Below are positions 13,596 through 20,754 of a stretch of 25,170 nt of DNA, piece after piece. The notes beneath the pieces are model-generated. The model ran no database searches, was not told the origin of the DNA, and saw only the letters and a list, made by a program, of their open reading frames with translations. The stretch is from a virus. The stretch lies in the IMG/VR virus record IMGVR_UViG_3300033388_001206, positions 1-25,170 of that record; one strand, written 5' to 3'. The position numbers were made by a program, and so were the translations under genes. The number at the start of each line of letters is the position of its first letter. The stretch's first letter is position 1.

Positions 13596-15813
13596 GTTGT
13601 CCCACCATCTGCCGCATGTTGTCCCACCAAGTTGATATGGTCATAACAATAGATTGCCACTTAGTACCGGCTACCCTTTTGAAATTATCCCACCAGCTGG
13701 AGATGGAGTTACTTATATTTTTCCAACAGTTGGATATGCCTTGCTTTAGTTCGTCCCAGTTGTCGAGTACAGTATTTACTATTTTTTCCCACCCGACGCT
13801 CGTCTTCTTTTTTATTCCACCCCAAAGGCCGGACACCCAGTCAGCAAAGTTACCCCACTTGATTTTTACCCCTTCCCATATATTGCCAGCCCAAGCTAGA
13901 AAGCCGTCCCACTTTTGTTGTATGCTGTCCCAGAGGGGGCCTGCCCAACCGACAACCCAATTGGTGAAGCTACTCCATCTCTCCTTTACACCTTCCCATA
14001 GCCCGGCTGCCCAGTCTTTAATTTTGCCCCAGTTTTTATATATAAGAACACCTATGGCGCCAACTGGCCCTGTAAGCGTAGCTAGAATTTCCCACCATTT
14101 TAATCCCGTTTTTTCCTTAATCCAGTCCCAGGCATTAACAAACCCTTGCTTTACCCAATCCCAAAATCCACTCAATGTCGGCTTCGCTTGATCCAGAACA
14201 CTCATATCCAGACCGGGTAAAGTAGCAGCCTCAGGAGCCTCCAGTGCAGGCATAGCTATCTGATCCAACCCGACGGTTATATCTTCGGCGGCCCCGGCGG
14301 TATCGGCCATGAGGCGGTTGATTTCATCAAACGGTTGCAGGTTATCTTTTGCCGCCTTACCCGCCTTTTCCGTTCCATCAGCTTGTTCTTCCATCCCTTC
14401 CGCAGCCTGCTGGCTGGTATCGGCCATTTCCGTTTCCTGTCCGCTCATTGCTGCCAGCGTCTTCTCCAGGTTGGCCCGCTCCACGCTTGCGGCATACTTG
14501 CTCCAGAGCATGATTCCCCCGGTTACGGCGGCAGATACGCCCATTATCGCCCAGCCTAAAGGCCCCATGGCAGCCCATACTGAATACAGGGCTGTGCGAA
14601 GGACTTGCAATATTCCTACGTGGGCAATGCCGGCCATGGACGCCAAATGTAGCTGCAAACGGTATATTTGCACCGCCCGGGCCACGAAGTTTAGAATACC
14701 GGAAGTTACTACGGCCTCCCCCCTCATGACGGCAGTAGCAAGGGTAAAACTCACTATAGCGTTCCGCGCTAAGGTTAATACCCAAGTAACAGTCTTAAAA
14801 ACTAAGAAAGCTGTTACGGCCCCTAGCACCACTGGTTTGATTATGGCCCAGTGCCTTGCTATCGCTTTCACTATAGTTTTCGTGGTATTCCAGAACCCCT
14901 GTAATATAGCCGTCATTGTATTGATAGCAGCGGCAAAATCTGCTCCGAATGCCTTAGTCAGTGCCACACTAAGCCCGAGCCTTCGAAAGGTGTCGTAAAA
15001 ATCAGTTGCCCAATCCCGCACTCTCTGTAACCAGGAAGTTAAGCTTTTGAATAACCCCGATGTCAATGCCCCCATCGTCATGCGCCAGACATCTCGAATA
15101 GTAGAAGTGACACCTTTCCAAGTATTTTCCATGTTCTCCATCATGTTAGGAAAGCGTTTCTCCATGCCTTCGATGAGTATCTGAATGGCTTTATTTGCCG
15201 GGATTAAGCCTTTTTCGGAAAGTTTCATTACTTCCGCAGTAGATTTGCCCATCGCCTCAGCCAGCATCTCCCACGCCGGTATTCCTGCTTCTGTGAGCTG
15301 GCGCATTTCTTCCCCGGAGATTTTAGCCTTAGCACGCATCTGCCCTAAAGCAAGAATTATACGGTTTATGCCTTCTCGTCCTAAACCTAACCCGGCTGTG
15401 GCATCGCCTACGGCTTTCATCGTTGGCAAAACTTCTTCGGCCGCAAAACCCATTGCCATCATGCGCCTTGAAGCTTCGAGCAAATCGGGATACTCAAACG
15501 GCGTTCTGGCAGCAAAGTCGGCCATCTCATCCAAAAACGCCTGGGCCTTCTCTGCGCTGCCCAGCATGGTAGTAAAACCTATCCGGGCCTGCTCCATCAT
15601 GGCATTGAAGTTTACAGCTTCGCCTACTACGGACTGAAAGCCGCGCCGAATGGCCTCAAAGAAGCCGATGCCGATGGCTACAGAGAAGGCATTCTTAAGC
15701 ATATCACCGAGCCTGGTGCTTGTTGCCTGAGTCTGCTTTTCCATTCGGGCCAAACCCTGCTCGTACGCTTTTGTATCTATTCCAAGTTTGAATAAGAGTT
15801 CGCCTACGGTCAT
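13555..15813 (-). CDS. Tape measure protein, N-terminal part (truncated by a frameshift)
   Basis: A 752-aa frame from ATG 15813 (GGTGGTGGAAAA upstream). It starts with the tape measure signature (LFKLGIDTKAYEQGLARMEK) and a domain rich in 'GF..M.GSAEKAQAFLDEMA' and 'TPFEYPDLLEASRRM', then has hydrophobic segments at about 305-430, and after residue 540 a series of Trp-rich repeats (WDWIKEKTG, WEGVKERW, WDSIQQKWDGF). The tape measure fixes tail length and helps DNA entry. The normal protein continues into the other frame; removing one copy of the 22-bp repeat gives a single 950-aa protein. Here it ends after 20 wrong-frame residues (QHAAEHSYKMEQYK). Confidence 0.9.
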   Translation of the reverse strand: MTVGELLFKLGIDTKAYEQGLARMEKQTQATSTRLGDMLKNAFSVAIGIGFFEAIRRGFQSVVGEAVNFNAMMEQARIGFTTMLGSAEKAQAFLDEMADFAARTPFEYPDLLEASRRMMAMGFAAEEVLPTMKAVGDATAGLGLGREGINRIILALGQMRAKAKISGEEMRQLTEAGIPAWEMLAEAMGKSTAEVMKLSEKGLIPANKAIQILIEGMEKRFPNMMENMENTWKGVTSTIRDVWRMTMGALTSGLFKSLTSWLQRVRDWATDFYDTFRRLGLSVALTKAFGADFAAAINTMTAILQGFWNTTKTIVKAIARHWAIIKPVVLGAVTAFLVFKTVTWVLTLARNAIVSFTLATAVMRGEAVVTSGILNFVARAVQIYRLQLHLASMAGIAHVGILQVLRTALYSVWAAMGPLGWAIMGVSAAVTGGIMLWSKYAASVERANLEKTLAAMSGQETEMADTSQQAAEGMEEQADGTEKAGKAAKDNLQPFDEINRLMADTAGAAEDITVGLDQIAMPALEAPEAATLPGLDMSVLDQAKPTLSGFWDWVKQGFVNAWDWIKEKTGLKWWEILATLTGPVGAIGVLIYKNWGKIKDWAAGLWEGVKERWSSFTNWVVGWAGPLWDSIQQKWDGFLAWAGNIWEGVKIKWGNFADWVSGLWGGIKKKTSVGWEKIVNTVLDNWDELKQGISNCWKNISNSISSWWDNFKRVAGTKWQSIVMTISTWWDNMRQMVGQHAAEHSYKMEQYK
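13586..13629. repeat. Perfect 22-bp tandem duplication inside the tape measure gene
   Basis: Two identical 22-bp copies, 13586-13607 and 13608-13629 (each starts TCTGCCGCATG and ends TCCCACCA). As 22 is not divisible by three, the second copy shifts the frame between the two tape-measure parts. Confidence 0.97.
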
Positions 15814-15828
15814 TTTTCCACCACCAAT

Positions 15829-15858
15829 AAAAAATGAGGCAGGAGATTACCTCATTTT
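15829..15858 (-). terminator. Terminator-like hairpin between the moron and the tape measure gene
   Basis: AAAATGAGG / CCTCATTTT (9 bp, 10-nt loop), with the minus strand continuing into TTATT, so a U-rich run follows the stem for transcripts moving toward the tape measure gene. On the plus strand it lies upstream of the lipoprotein gene and may be part of its control region. An operator is an alternative. Confidence 0.55.
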
Positions 15859-15903
15859 GTAGAATATTACCACCACTATAACTACCCAAAGGAGGATACT
15901 GAA

Positions 15904-16356
15904 ATGGTTAGAATATTTATCTACTTTTGCCTGGTGATAGCACTTTTCTTATCTGCTGGGTGCTCTGCATCAGAACAAGATTCGAAAGTTCAACCGATCC
16001 AAGAAAAAGCCCAAGAAAAAGTAACTGTCCCTGAAAAACAGGCCCGAGAACAAGAAGCGGCCAAGGCTTTAGCAACTTACCTCTATGAGAACTTTGGGGG
16101 TGCTGGCGATCCTAAGTACGCTACATCTTGGTATAGCTCAATAAAGAGCATTCGTGTCGAATTGGAATCAGACGGTCAGGCTAATGTATTAGTGAATACG
16201 GATTATATAGCTGGCAAGAAAGATAAGTTAGCTGAAAAGATAGCCTCAACTATTGCAACCGCCATCGCAGGAAGCAGTGTGGTTGACGTTAAGTCTGTAA
16301 CAGTATTTGGCCAAAACGGTATTGTAGGCTCATGGTCTTTTTTCCGAGACAACTAA
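15904..16356 (+). CDS. Predicted lipoprotein (moron gene; possible superinfection-exclusion factor)
   Basis: The only clear plus-strand gene. A 150-aa protein with a lipoprotein signal peptide: basic start MVR, hydrophobic IFIYFCLVIALFL and lipobox LSAGC with Cys20. A Lys/Glu/Gln-rich linker (about 24-55) leads to a compact C-terminal domain (KALATYLYENFGGAGDPKYA, ending VGSWSFFRDN). It should be anchored outside the membrane. AAAGGAGG lies 9 nt before the ATG. A possible -10 box TATAAC is at 15877-15882, but the -35 is weak. It interrupts the minus-strand tail operon between GT and the tape measure and ends 3 nt from the GT stop. Lipoproteins that block DNA entry are known from phages such as Streptococcus TP-J34; that function here is only an inference. 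Confidence 0.8.
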   Translation: MVRIFIYFCLVIALFLSAGCSASEQDSKVQPIQEKAQEKVTVPEKQAREQEAAKALATYLYENFGGAGDPKYATSWYSSIKSIRVELESDGQANVLVNTDYIAGKKDKLAEKIASTIATAIAGSSVVDVKSVTVFGQNGIVGSWSFFRDN

Positions 16357-16359
16357 ACA

Positions 16360-16773
16360 TTACCACGGCCCCTTTAACCCCTTAGCCTTCGCCTCCCGAA
16401 CAAGCCCGACCCAGCGGTCTTCTTCCTGCTGGGCCTTCTTTGTCAACTTCTCCACCATTTTCTTCATCTCTTTGCTGATAAACGCATCCGGTTCTACCTG
16501 CTTCGGCTTCTTCTTGCCAAACATGCTGGCTACAGCACTTGCCCCATTGGTGATTACCGCTGCCAGGAAAGCCCAGCGGTTGCGCATTTCGTGGTATTCC
16601 TGCATAAACTTTTGCCTTTCAAGCTCCTTTAAGATGGCGACAAATTCGCTGGGTCTGAGTTGTCTCATTTCGTCCAGCGTCCAGCCGAATTCCCGGGCCA
16701 GTAAAACCGCTACTTCTGCGGTAAGCCACTCTGAGCTAAGGCCAGCATCGGCTTCAGCAATTTCTTTAGCCCT
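16360..16773 (-). CDS. Tail assembly chaperone GT extension (made by -1 frameshift from gpG)
   Basis: The T-part of the G/GT tail assembly chaperone. In the -1 frame after the slippery site the sequence continues RAKEIAEADAGLSSEW, then AREFGWTLDEMRQLRPSEFV, and ends with a Lys-rich helical tail (EMKKMVEKLTKKAQQEED). 'ggWtldevr.L...e' is typical of chaperone C-terminal parts. An ATG at 16668 opens part of the frame, but no start is needed. The predicted GT product is about 229 aa, 92 from gpG plus 137 here. Its small amounts recruit the tape measure protein and tail tube subunits during assembly. The plus-strand lipoprotein gene separates it from the tape measure gene, which usually follows directly. 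Confidence 0.85.
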   Translation of the reverse strand, partial: RAKEIAEADAGLSSEWLTAEVAVLLAREFGWTLDEMRQLRPSEFVAILKELERQKFMQEYHEMRNRWAFLAAVITNGASAVASMFGKKKPKQVEPDAFISKEMKKMVEKLTKKAQQEEDRWVGLVREAKAKGLKGPW

Positions 16774-17048
16774 AAAAAATTTACGTCAACAAATGCCTCC
16801 AGAAGTGCCTCAATCTCGCTCATGTAAGCGTTCTTAATATCATCTTTAGTAAGTTCAGGGAGAACAACAGGGAGCTTTTTGTAGAGAATGTCGAAGTCCA
16901 TGCTCCCCATCTCTTTTGCCAGGTCTATGTTGGCTATCTTCCCTTTGCTGGACGGGAAAAGTTCAACTATCAGTTTCTCAAGATCGCCGATTTTCTTTTC
17001 CTCAACCCGGATTTCTTTACCGGCAAACGAGATAACTTTATTTCGCAT
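16710..17048 (-). CDS. Tail assembly chaperone gpG
   Basis: A 112-aa protein (MRNKVISFAGKEIRVEEKKI at the start) located between tail tube and tape measure, the invariable place of tail assembly chaperone G. Residues 12-90 are helical and charged (VEEKKIGDLEKLIVEL, later EIEALLEAFVDVN). Normal termination gives gpG; a -1 shift at codons 90-92 gives GT. The first gene after the tail-tube pair, it starts 12 nt after the larger tube protein ends. Role by family knowledge: coating the tape measure protein while tube subunits assemble around it. Confidence 0.82.
   Translation of the reverse strand: MRNKVISFAGKEIRVEEKKIGDLEKLIVELFPSSKGKIANIDLAKEMGSMDFDILYKKLPVVLPELTKDDIKNAYMSEIEALLEAFVDVNFLGLKKLLKPMLALAQSGLPQK
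16773..16779 (-). promoter_or_regulatory. Programmed -1 ribosomal frameshift site (T TTT TTA)
   Basis: Codons 90-92 of gpG read AAT TTT TTA, giving the heptamer T TTT TTA in the correct X XXY YYZ phase, identical to the HIV-1 gag-pol slippery sequence. The overlapping A AAT TTT also fits the rule. A -1 shift here joins the GT extension frame exactly. Confidence 0.85.
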
Positions 17049-17060
17049 GTTTTAAGCCTC

Positions 17061-17675
17061 CTAGAGCCTTGGATAAAGCGGGCCTACGCCCTGAAAATCA
17101 ATAGTCTCCTGCACCAAGCTATCTATGGCGGCTTCTATACCCTCTGAATTGATAAGCACAAATCCTTCCAGGCACTTTTGCGAAGCTCCGCTGTCTACGT
17201 AGAGTTTAACCACAATAATTTCCCCCAGAGATTTGAAAAACCTATCGTCGCCCCAGTATGCCTCTGCACTACCGCTCCAACCCTTCAGTACTTGCTGAAA
17301 TTCTTTCCAGCCTCCACTTGCAAATGTAGTTGCTTCAGGCACTTCTGCATCAGTATCTACGCTCCAGTTGAAGAAGCCGCCGCACTGAACCAATGTAAGT
17401 GCCTCTCCAGAAACAGTTACAACATCTTCTGCGTTCAATGCTGAATCAAATACTACATAGCCACCAGCTCTTTCGAGAGTAAAGCCACTTGTAACTGGAG
17501 TGGCATTTACTTCAACCGTAATATCAGCGTCTAGCGGCCAGTAACGGTATGCCTCGTTGGTTATCTGATAGCGAGTATAAGTCGCATCTGCTGTGGTAGC
17601 TTCGTCCGTAAAAGATACAGGGGCCGTATCTATATCAGAGACATATATGGCCCCGATTTTCCCGGCAATTGCCAT
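17061..17675 (-). CDS. Tail tube-like protein, longer paralogue
   Basis: A 204-aa protein that starts MAIAGKIGAIYVSD and shares its frame of motifs with the 128-aa tail protein beside it: TTFASGGWKEFQQVLKGWSG (here) against TTSFDSAGWKEYLAGLKEWS. Compared with the shorter copy it has an inserted N-terminal beta domain of about 80 residues (TRYQITNEAYRYWPLDADIT, 'VTSGFTLERAGGYVVFD'). Both belong to the siphophage major tail protein group. It may be a minor tube subunit, a tube-end protein or a surface-decorated tube subunit. Which of the two forms most of the tube is not visible. Confidence 0.75.
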   Translation of the reverse strand: MAIAGKIGAIYVSDIDTAPVSFTDEATTADATYTRYQITNEAYRYWPLDADITVEVNATPVTSGFTLERAGGYVVFDSALNAEDVVTVSGEALTLVQCGGFFNWSVDTDAEVPEATTFASGGWKEFQQVLKGWSGSAEAYWGDDRFFKSLGEIIVVKLYVDSGASQKCLEGFVLINSEGIEAAIDSLVQETIDFQGVGPLYPRL

Positions 17676-17693
17676 ATTATCACCTTCATCTCG

Positions 17694-18080
17694 TTAGGTT
17701 AGGGTTACCGTCAGTTGCCCGGTCCCCTGAAAATCGCAAGAGAACCCGCCTTTGTCATCCACCGGCATCTCAATGGACGGCTTGACAAACGCGCTTCCTG
17801 AGAATTTTTTGGTTGCGTCGATTTTCAGGTCCAGGGTTACGGAGGTGCCATTTACCCAAGCGTTTATCAAGGCTACTTGCCCGGTGGTGTCGGTAGGCTC
17901 AAAGTTCCCCTCGAACGACCCAGACCATTCCTTCAGCCCGGCTAGGTATTCCTTCCAGCCAGCACTGTCAAAAGAAGTAGTTTCGATGTCGTCCGCGCCT
18001 AGATCAAGAGACCAGCTTTTTATTTCAGCTACTTTATTTGTGTCAAGATAAACACTTCCGCCCATTCCTGCAATTGCCAT
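17694..18080 (-). CDS. Major tail (tube) protein
   Basis: A 128-aa protein with the classic tail tube pattern: MAIAGMGGSVYLDTNKVAEI, SWSLDLGADDIETTSFDSAG, WKEYLAGLKEWSGSFEG and the C-terminal FSCDFQGTGQLTVTLT. The family (Phage_tail_2-like, TP901-1/lambda gpV-type fold) forms the hexameric rings of the tail tube. It follows the tail terminator-like gene by 3 nt and is followed at once by its longer paralogue and the chaperone genes, the standard order in a siphovirus. Confidence 0.88.
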   Translation of the reverse strand: MAIAGMGGSVYLDTNKVAEIKSWSLDLGADDIETTSFDSAGWKEYLAGLKEWSGSFEGNFEPTDTTGQVALINAWVNGTSVTLDLKIDATKKFSGSAFVKPSIEMPVDDKGGFSCDFQGTGQLTVTLT

Positions 18081-18083
18081 TGT

Positions 18084-18461
18084 TTATTCAACCTCCTTAA
18101 TCACTCTAAAGTTGCACACGAAAACAGCCCTGTTGTTCTCGTCCCGCTCCAGAAAAAACGGGCTTTGATTTGCCCGGATAAGCAAATAACGGTGGTTGTT
18201 TACCACCGTTTCCGCCACGCCGTGCAGAACATTTTTTACTTGCTCTATCTTCTGCCGTCCGGCTTCGTAACTCTTGTTCCGCACTTGCACCTGCAGGCCG
18301 GGATACTCTCCGGGCCAGTGCAAGTCCGGCGGTTCGCCAGCATACTCGAATATTGCTACTGCATTGTTCGGGCCAACTGGCCAACTTCCCAAAAAAATAT
18401 CGACACCGACCGTGCCGACACCGTTTGTCTGGAGGTAACTTGCAATGTCATCAAGCAACAC
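18084..18461 (-). CDS. Tail terminator / minor capsid-type protein
   Basis: A 125-aa protein (MLLDDIASYLQTNGVGTVGV at the start, GTG start abutting the stop of the gp10-like gene). The layout, an N-terminal helix, 'P..Y.GLQVQVRNKSYEAGR' and a C-terminal strand (NRAVFVCNFRVIKEVE), matches the phage minor capsid/tail terminator group (gp11-like) that caps the tail tube before head joining. Its place between HK97 gp10 and tail tube genes agrees. Confidence 0.75.
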   Translation of the reverse strand: MLLDDIASYLQTNGVGTVGVDIFLGSWPVGPNNAVAIFEYAGEPPDLHWPGEYPGLQVQVRNKSYEAGRQKIEQVKNVLHGVAETVVNNHRYLLIRANQSPFFLERDENNRAVFVCNFRVIKEVE

Positions 18462-18890
18462 TTACTCGATCACCCGCCTCAGTCGCCTGGCCAATCGTGA
18501 AGGCAGTTTCGGTGTGGCGGCCTTTACAGGGTCTTCAAGATATTTCCATTTACCTGTTTTCGCCCAAGTTTTGTAACGCTGGCCACTCGGGCTAACACCG
18601 CCAGTTTTCCCAGCGCGGGGGTTCTCATGGACCGCTACGGCATATGGTGCTGCTGGGCCGCCATATACCATTTCTACTACTGTTCGGGGAGCCTCCGCTC
18701 TCGATATTCTTACATAGCCGGTACTCCTCAGCGTCCCCGTGTCCACCGGGCATTGCTTCTTGCTCTCGGTCATGATCAGTTCCGCCTCGGCGTACAGGGC
18801 CTTCTCTAACTCGGCCTGCGCTCGCTCACCCAGCTTTTCCAAGGTGCGCTGCAATTCTTTCGTGCCTTCGACCTTAACTGTTACCTCCAT
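18462..18890 (-). CDS. HK97 gp10-family tail completion protein
   Basis: A 142-aa protein starting MEVTVKVEGTKELQRTLEKL at ATG 18890 (AGGTGG six bases upstream; a TTG at 18893 is possible). It shows the HK97 gp10 signature: an N-terminal helix, CPVDTGTLRSTG ('PVdTG.LR.S'), and YAVAVHENPRAG ('YA..vE.G'), then a WKYLEDPVKAA helix with a basic C-terminus. gp10-like proteins act in tail completion or head-tail joining. It overlaps nothing and ends one base before the next start. Confidence 0.85.
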   Translation of the reverse strand: MEVTVKVEGTKELQRTLEKLGERAQAELEKALYAEAELIMTESKKQCPVDTGTLRSTGYVRISRAEAPRTVVEMVYGGPAAPYAVAVHENPRAGKTGGVSPSGQRYKTWAKTGKWKYLEDPVKAATPKLPSRLARRLRRVIE

Positions 18891-18907
18891 CAAATGCCAC
18901 CTAACTT

Positions 18908-19441
18908 TTAGCTTTCTATAATTGAGAACCGTAATAATATTGTACTGCTTGCGGCGCCATCGTTGGTGATTGATATAACGTAGTCTTCGTTTGTCTTGAG
19001 CACCAGTGGTTTCTGTCCTGAAAGTATGTCGCCCCCAACTGCCTTAAATCCCACAGACCCGCCAACGTAGAACTCATCAATCTGAGTACCGCCGGAAACT
19101 CCAGCTGGGTCAGAGTAAGCGCTTACAGAAGAAGTGTTCGAGCTAGCACGGTTGCGGTTGATTAGTGCAATAGCAGAAGAACCGTCCGTTATAGTGGGGT
19201 TTTCGTACATCTTCAGCGTCATTTTATCCCCGTCGGTCACAACGGAATCAACTATAAAACATACAGCATCGCTATCTGTTTTTATCTGTAGATAGGCGGT
19301 TGCCTCGGCATCAATCGTATATTTCACATATCCGTGGTACGCATAGCCATCAAAACAGCGTTTACACAAGAAATCCAAGAACACAAATGCATTTTGCGTT
19401 TTGTCGTAGCCGTTTGCAGTCTTTATGGTTGCTGTGCTCAT
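18908..19441 (-). CDS. Hypothetical 177-aa structural-type protein
   Basis: A 177-aa beta-rich protein (MSTATIKTANGYDKTQNAFV at the start) with no catalytic motif. It has a Cys pair at 27 and 30 (LCKRCF), a long Ser/Gly-rich stretch (NRASSNTSSVSAYSD) and a C-terminal strand region VISITNDGAASSTILLRFS, common to phage capsid-decoration or joining proteins. It lies between the head closure-like gene and gp10. It overlaps the 106-aa gene by 4 nt (ATGA), so it belongs to the virion operon. Role uncertain. Confidence 0.6.
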   Translation of the reverse strand: MSTATIKTANGYDKTQNAFVFLDFLCKRCFDGYAYHGYVKYTIDAEATAYLQIKTDSDAVCFIVDSVVTDGDKMTLKMYENPTITDGSSAIALINRNRASSNTSSVSAYSDPAGVSGGTQIDEFYVGGSVGFKAVGGDILSGQKPLVLKTNEDYVISITNDGAASSTILLRFSIIES

Positions 19442-19758
19442 GTGTTCACCACCTTGTGATGCGTGCTCCCAGTTTCGTCGGGGAGCGCCTCTATGGATAG
19501 AATCACCGGTTGGCTTCCATCCGGTAAGGTGATCTTGTCCTGAACGCCGACACTCACCGAGCCGTCTAGGTACACCTGCGCAGTGCTGACAACTTCCTGT
19601 CCCATTCTGTCCCGCACTAATTTCGTCTTGCGTTGCACAAAAGCAGAATACTGAACTGAATCGCCATATTGCGGTTCGCCATAAGCATTGACGCTGGTAA
19701 ACGGTTCTATTGTAACTGTCTGGTTAAACCATTCTAGAAAGTCCTGCTCCAGTGCCAT
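19438..19758 (-). CDS. Head-tail joining (head closure-like) protein
   Basis: A 106-aa protein (MALEQDFLEWFNQTVTIEPF) with the pattern of head closure or stopper proteins: NAYGEPQYGD, V.RKTKLVRDRMGQEVVST, VQDKITLPDGSQPVILSIE, VVNT at the end. It lies between the connector-adaptor-like gene and tail genes, as expected for a gp16/FII-type joining protein. Its start overlaps the upstream stop by one base. Confidence 0.75.
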   Translation of the reverse strand: MALEQDFLEWFNQTVTIEPFTSVNAYGEPQYGDSVQYSAFVQRKTKLVRDRMGQEVVSTAQVYLDGSVSVGVQDKITLPDGSQPVILSIEALPDETGSTHHKVVNT

Positions 19759-20144
19759 CAGTCATCATCCTCATCGGCTAAAACAGAATCGTTTTCCATC
19801 ATGCCGAGCTCAAACCGCGCGTCCTCTTCCGGTTTCTGCCATGTCGGGCATGCCGATGAAGTCAGGGCGCGCTTCTCAAGGTCGGCAGCTAGGGACATAT
19901 AAGCCTGCGCTTTTTGGCTGAGGCTGATGCGCAGGTCTCCGACAGCTTTGTCTGCCTGCCGGGAAAATCTTGCCGCTATTGCCTTTGCTGCGCGGCTTGC
20001 GGCCAGCAGGACGTTTGTAGTTTCGCCCAGCAGGTAGCTGATCTCCTCGTCTTGCAGAAGTTGATCCGACTGGTCCGTGTCGCCGATGTGGAAGCGCACT
20101 TTGTCCTTGTCGGTCGGCAAAGTGCTATCGTAGCTCCAAGTCAT
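19758..20144 (-). CDS. Head-tail connector (adaptor-like) protein
   Basis: A 128-aa protein starting MTWSYDSTLPTDKDKVRFHI. 'D.DKVRF.IGDTD..D.LLQDEEI...L' followed by a long Ala-rich helical part is the pattern of Firmicutes siphophage head-tail connector/adaptor proteins. These bind beneath the portal and link it to the stopper. The tail is acidic (ENDSVLADEDDD). Located just upstream of the head closure gene with a one-base overlap. Confidence 0.75.
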   Translation of the reverse strand: MTWSYDSTLPTDKDKVRFHIGDTDQSDQLLQDEEISYLLGETTNVLLAASRAAKAIAARFSRQADKAVGDLRISLSQKAQAYMSLAADLEKRALTSSACPTWQKPEEDARFELGMMENDSVLADEDDD

Positions 20145-20164
20145 CTAACCCACCGCCTAAAAAA

Positions 20165-20335
20165 CTACTCAGTAATCTCTGGGCCATTGGGCATTCCTTC
20201 GTCTTCCTCTGTTAACTTCAGCCAGTATTCGCAGTCCTGTATCGCGCCATTATAAGCGTTGAGGTTGGCGATAAGCTGTTCACGCTCGGCCTTCAGCTTC
20301 GCCAACCTCTGTTCAATCATCTCTCTCGTTAACAC
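20165..20335 (-). CDS. Small coiled-coil phage protein (56 aa)
   Basis: A short gene from GTG 20335 (AGGTGG 7 nt upstream) or ATG 20320 to TAG at 20165. The product MLTREMIEQRLAKLKAERE... continues with a helix and the segment NLNAYNGAIQDCEYWL and an acidic tail. The Q-L-x-A-N-L-x-A-Y-x-G-A-I-Q-x-C pattern is familiar from small proteins of Clostridia phages next to head-tail genes. Function unknown; it may help assembly. Confidence 0.65.
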   Translation of the reverse strand: MLTREMIEQRLAKLKAEREQLIANLNAYNGAIQDCEYWLKLTEEDEGMPNGPEITE

Positions 20336-20346
20336 TCCTTCACCAC

Positions 20347-20754
20347 CTAGCTAGCTGAGTAAAGTGGAATAGCATAGTCTGCGCCGTCTAGGTTGACCTT
20401 CAGCCATTTTTTTGTCGTGCCAGCATATTCACTGTCCGTGAGCATATCCCTAGCAGACCCGGGTATGGTCAAAAACACGTCCGGCAGCGCGATCCCCTGG
20501 AAGTGCAGGGCTGACTTCGCAACTCCCGAACCCTGGAGCGACATAAGGACGAATGCATCTACAGAACTGCCTTTGGCCGTAGTCTCTCTTTGTAGCCACA
20601 AGTTGGACTGATAATCAGTCGCTCCTACTTCAGTAAGGTGAACGTTCCAGCCTGTAACAGTTTGTGCAGACAAATCCGGAGTTCCGTTTTTGCCGATGTA
20701 AATATAACCGCCGTTGACGTTTGCGGTTTCTCCTACCGTCAGATCGGCGGCCAA
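20347..20754 (-). CDS. C-terminal part of a frameshifted structural-region protein
   Basis: A frame that reads as a normal protein from about 20805, upstream of its first start codon (TTG at 20754): ATGAKTGGSAVSQWNGLAAD, then LTVGETANVNGGYIYIGKNG and a beta-rich end (LKVNLDGADYAIPLYSAS). The upstream residues are not preceded by a start, so it looks like the continuation of the gene at 20992. The full protein would be about 214 aa. Function unknown; position beside capsid and connector genes suggests a head decoration or joining protein. Confidence 0.6.
   Translation of the reverse strand: MAADLTVGETANVNGGYIYIGKNGTPDLSAQTVTGWNVHLTEVGATDYQSNLWLQRETTAKGSSVDAFVLMSLQGSGVAKSALHFQGIALPDVFLTIPGSARDMLTDSEYAGTTKKWLKVNLDGADYAIPLYSAS

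Noticed and set aside
13700-14200. Regular Trp-rich repeats that might be a CRISPR array
   Set aside because: They are degenerate at DNA level and translate into tape measure repeats; no exact repeat-spacer pattern was seen anywhere in the window.
14309-14998. Long plus-strand open frame opposite the tape measure gene
   Set aside because: Shadow frame without ribosome site or motif; the minus-strand protein has clear tape measure features.
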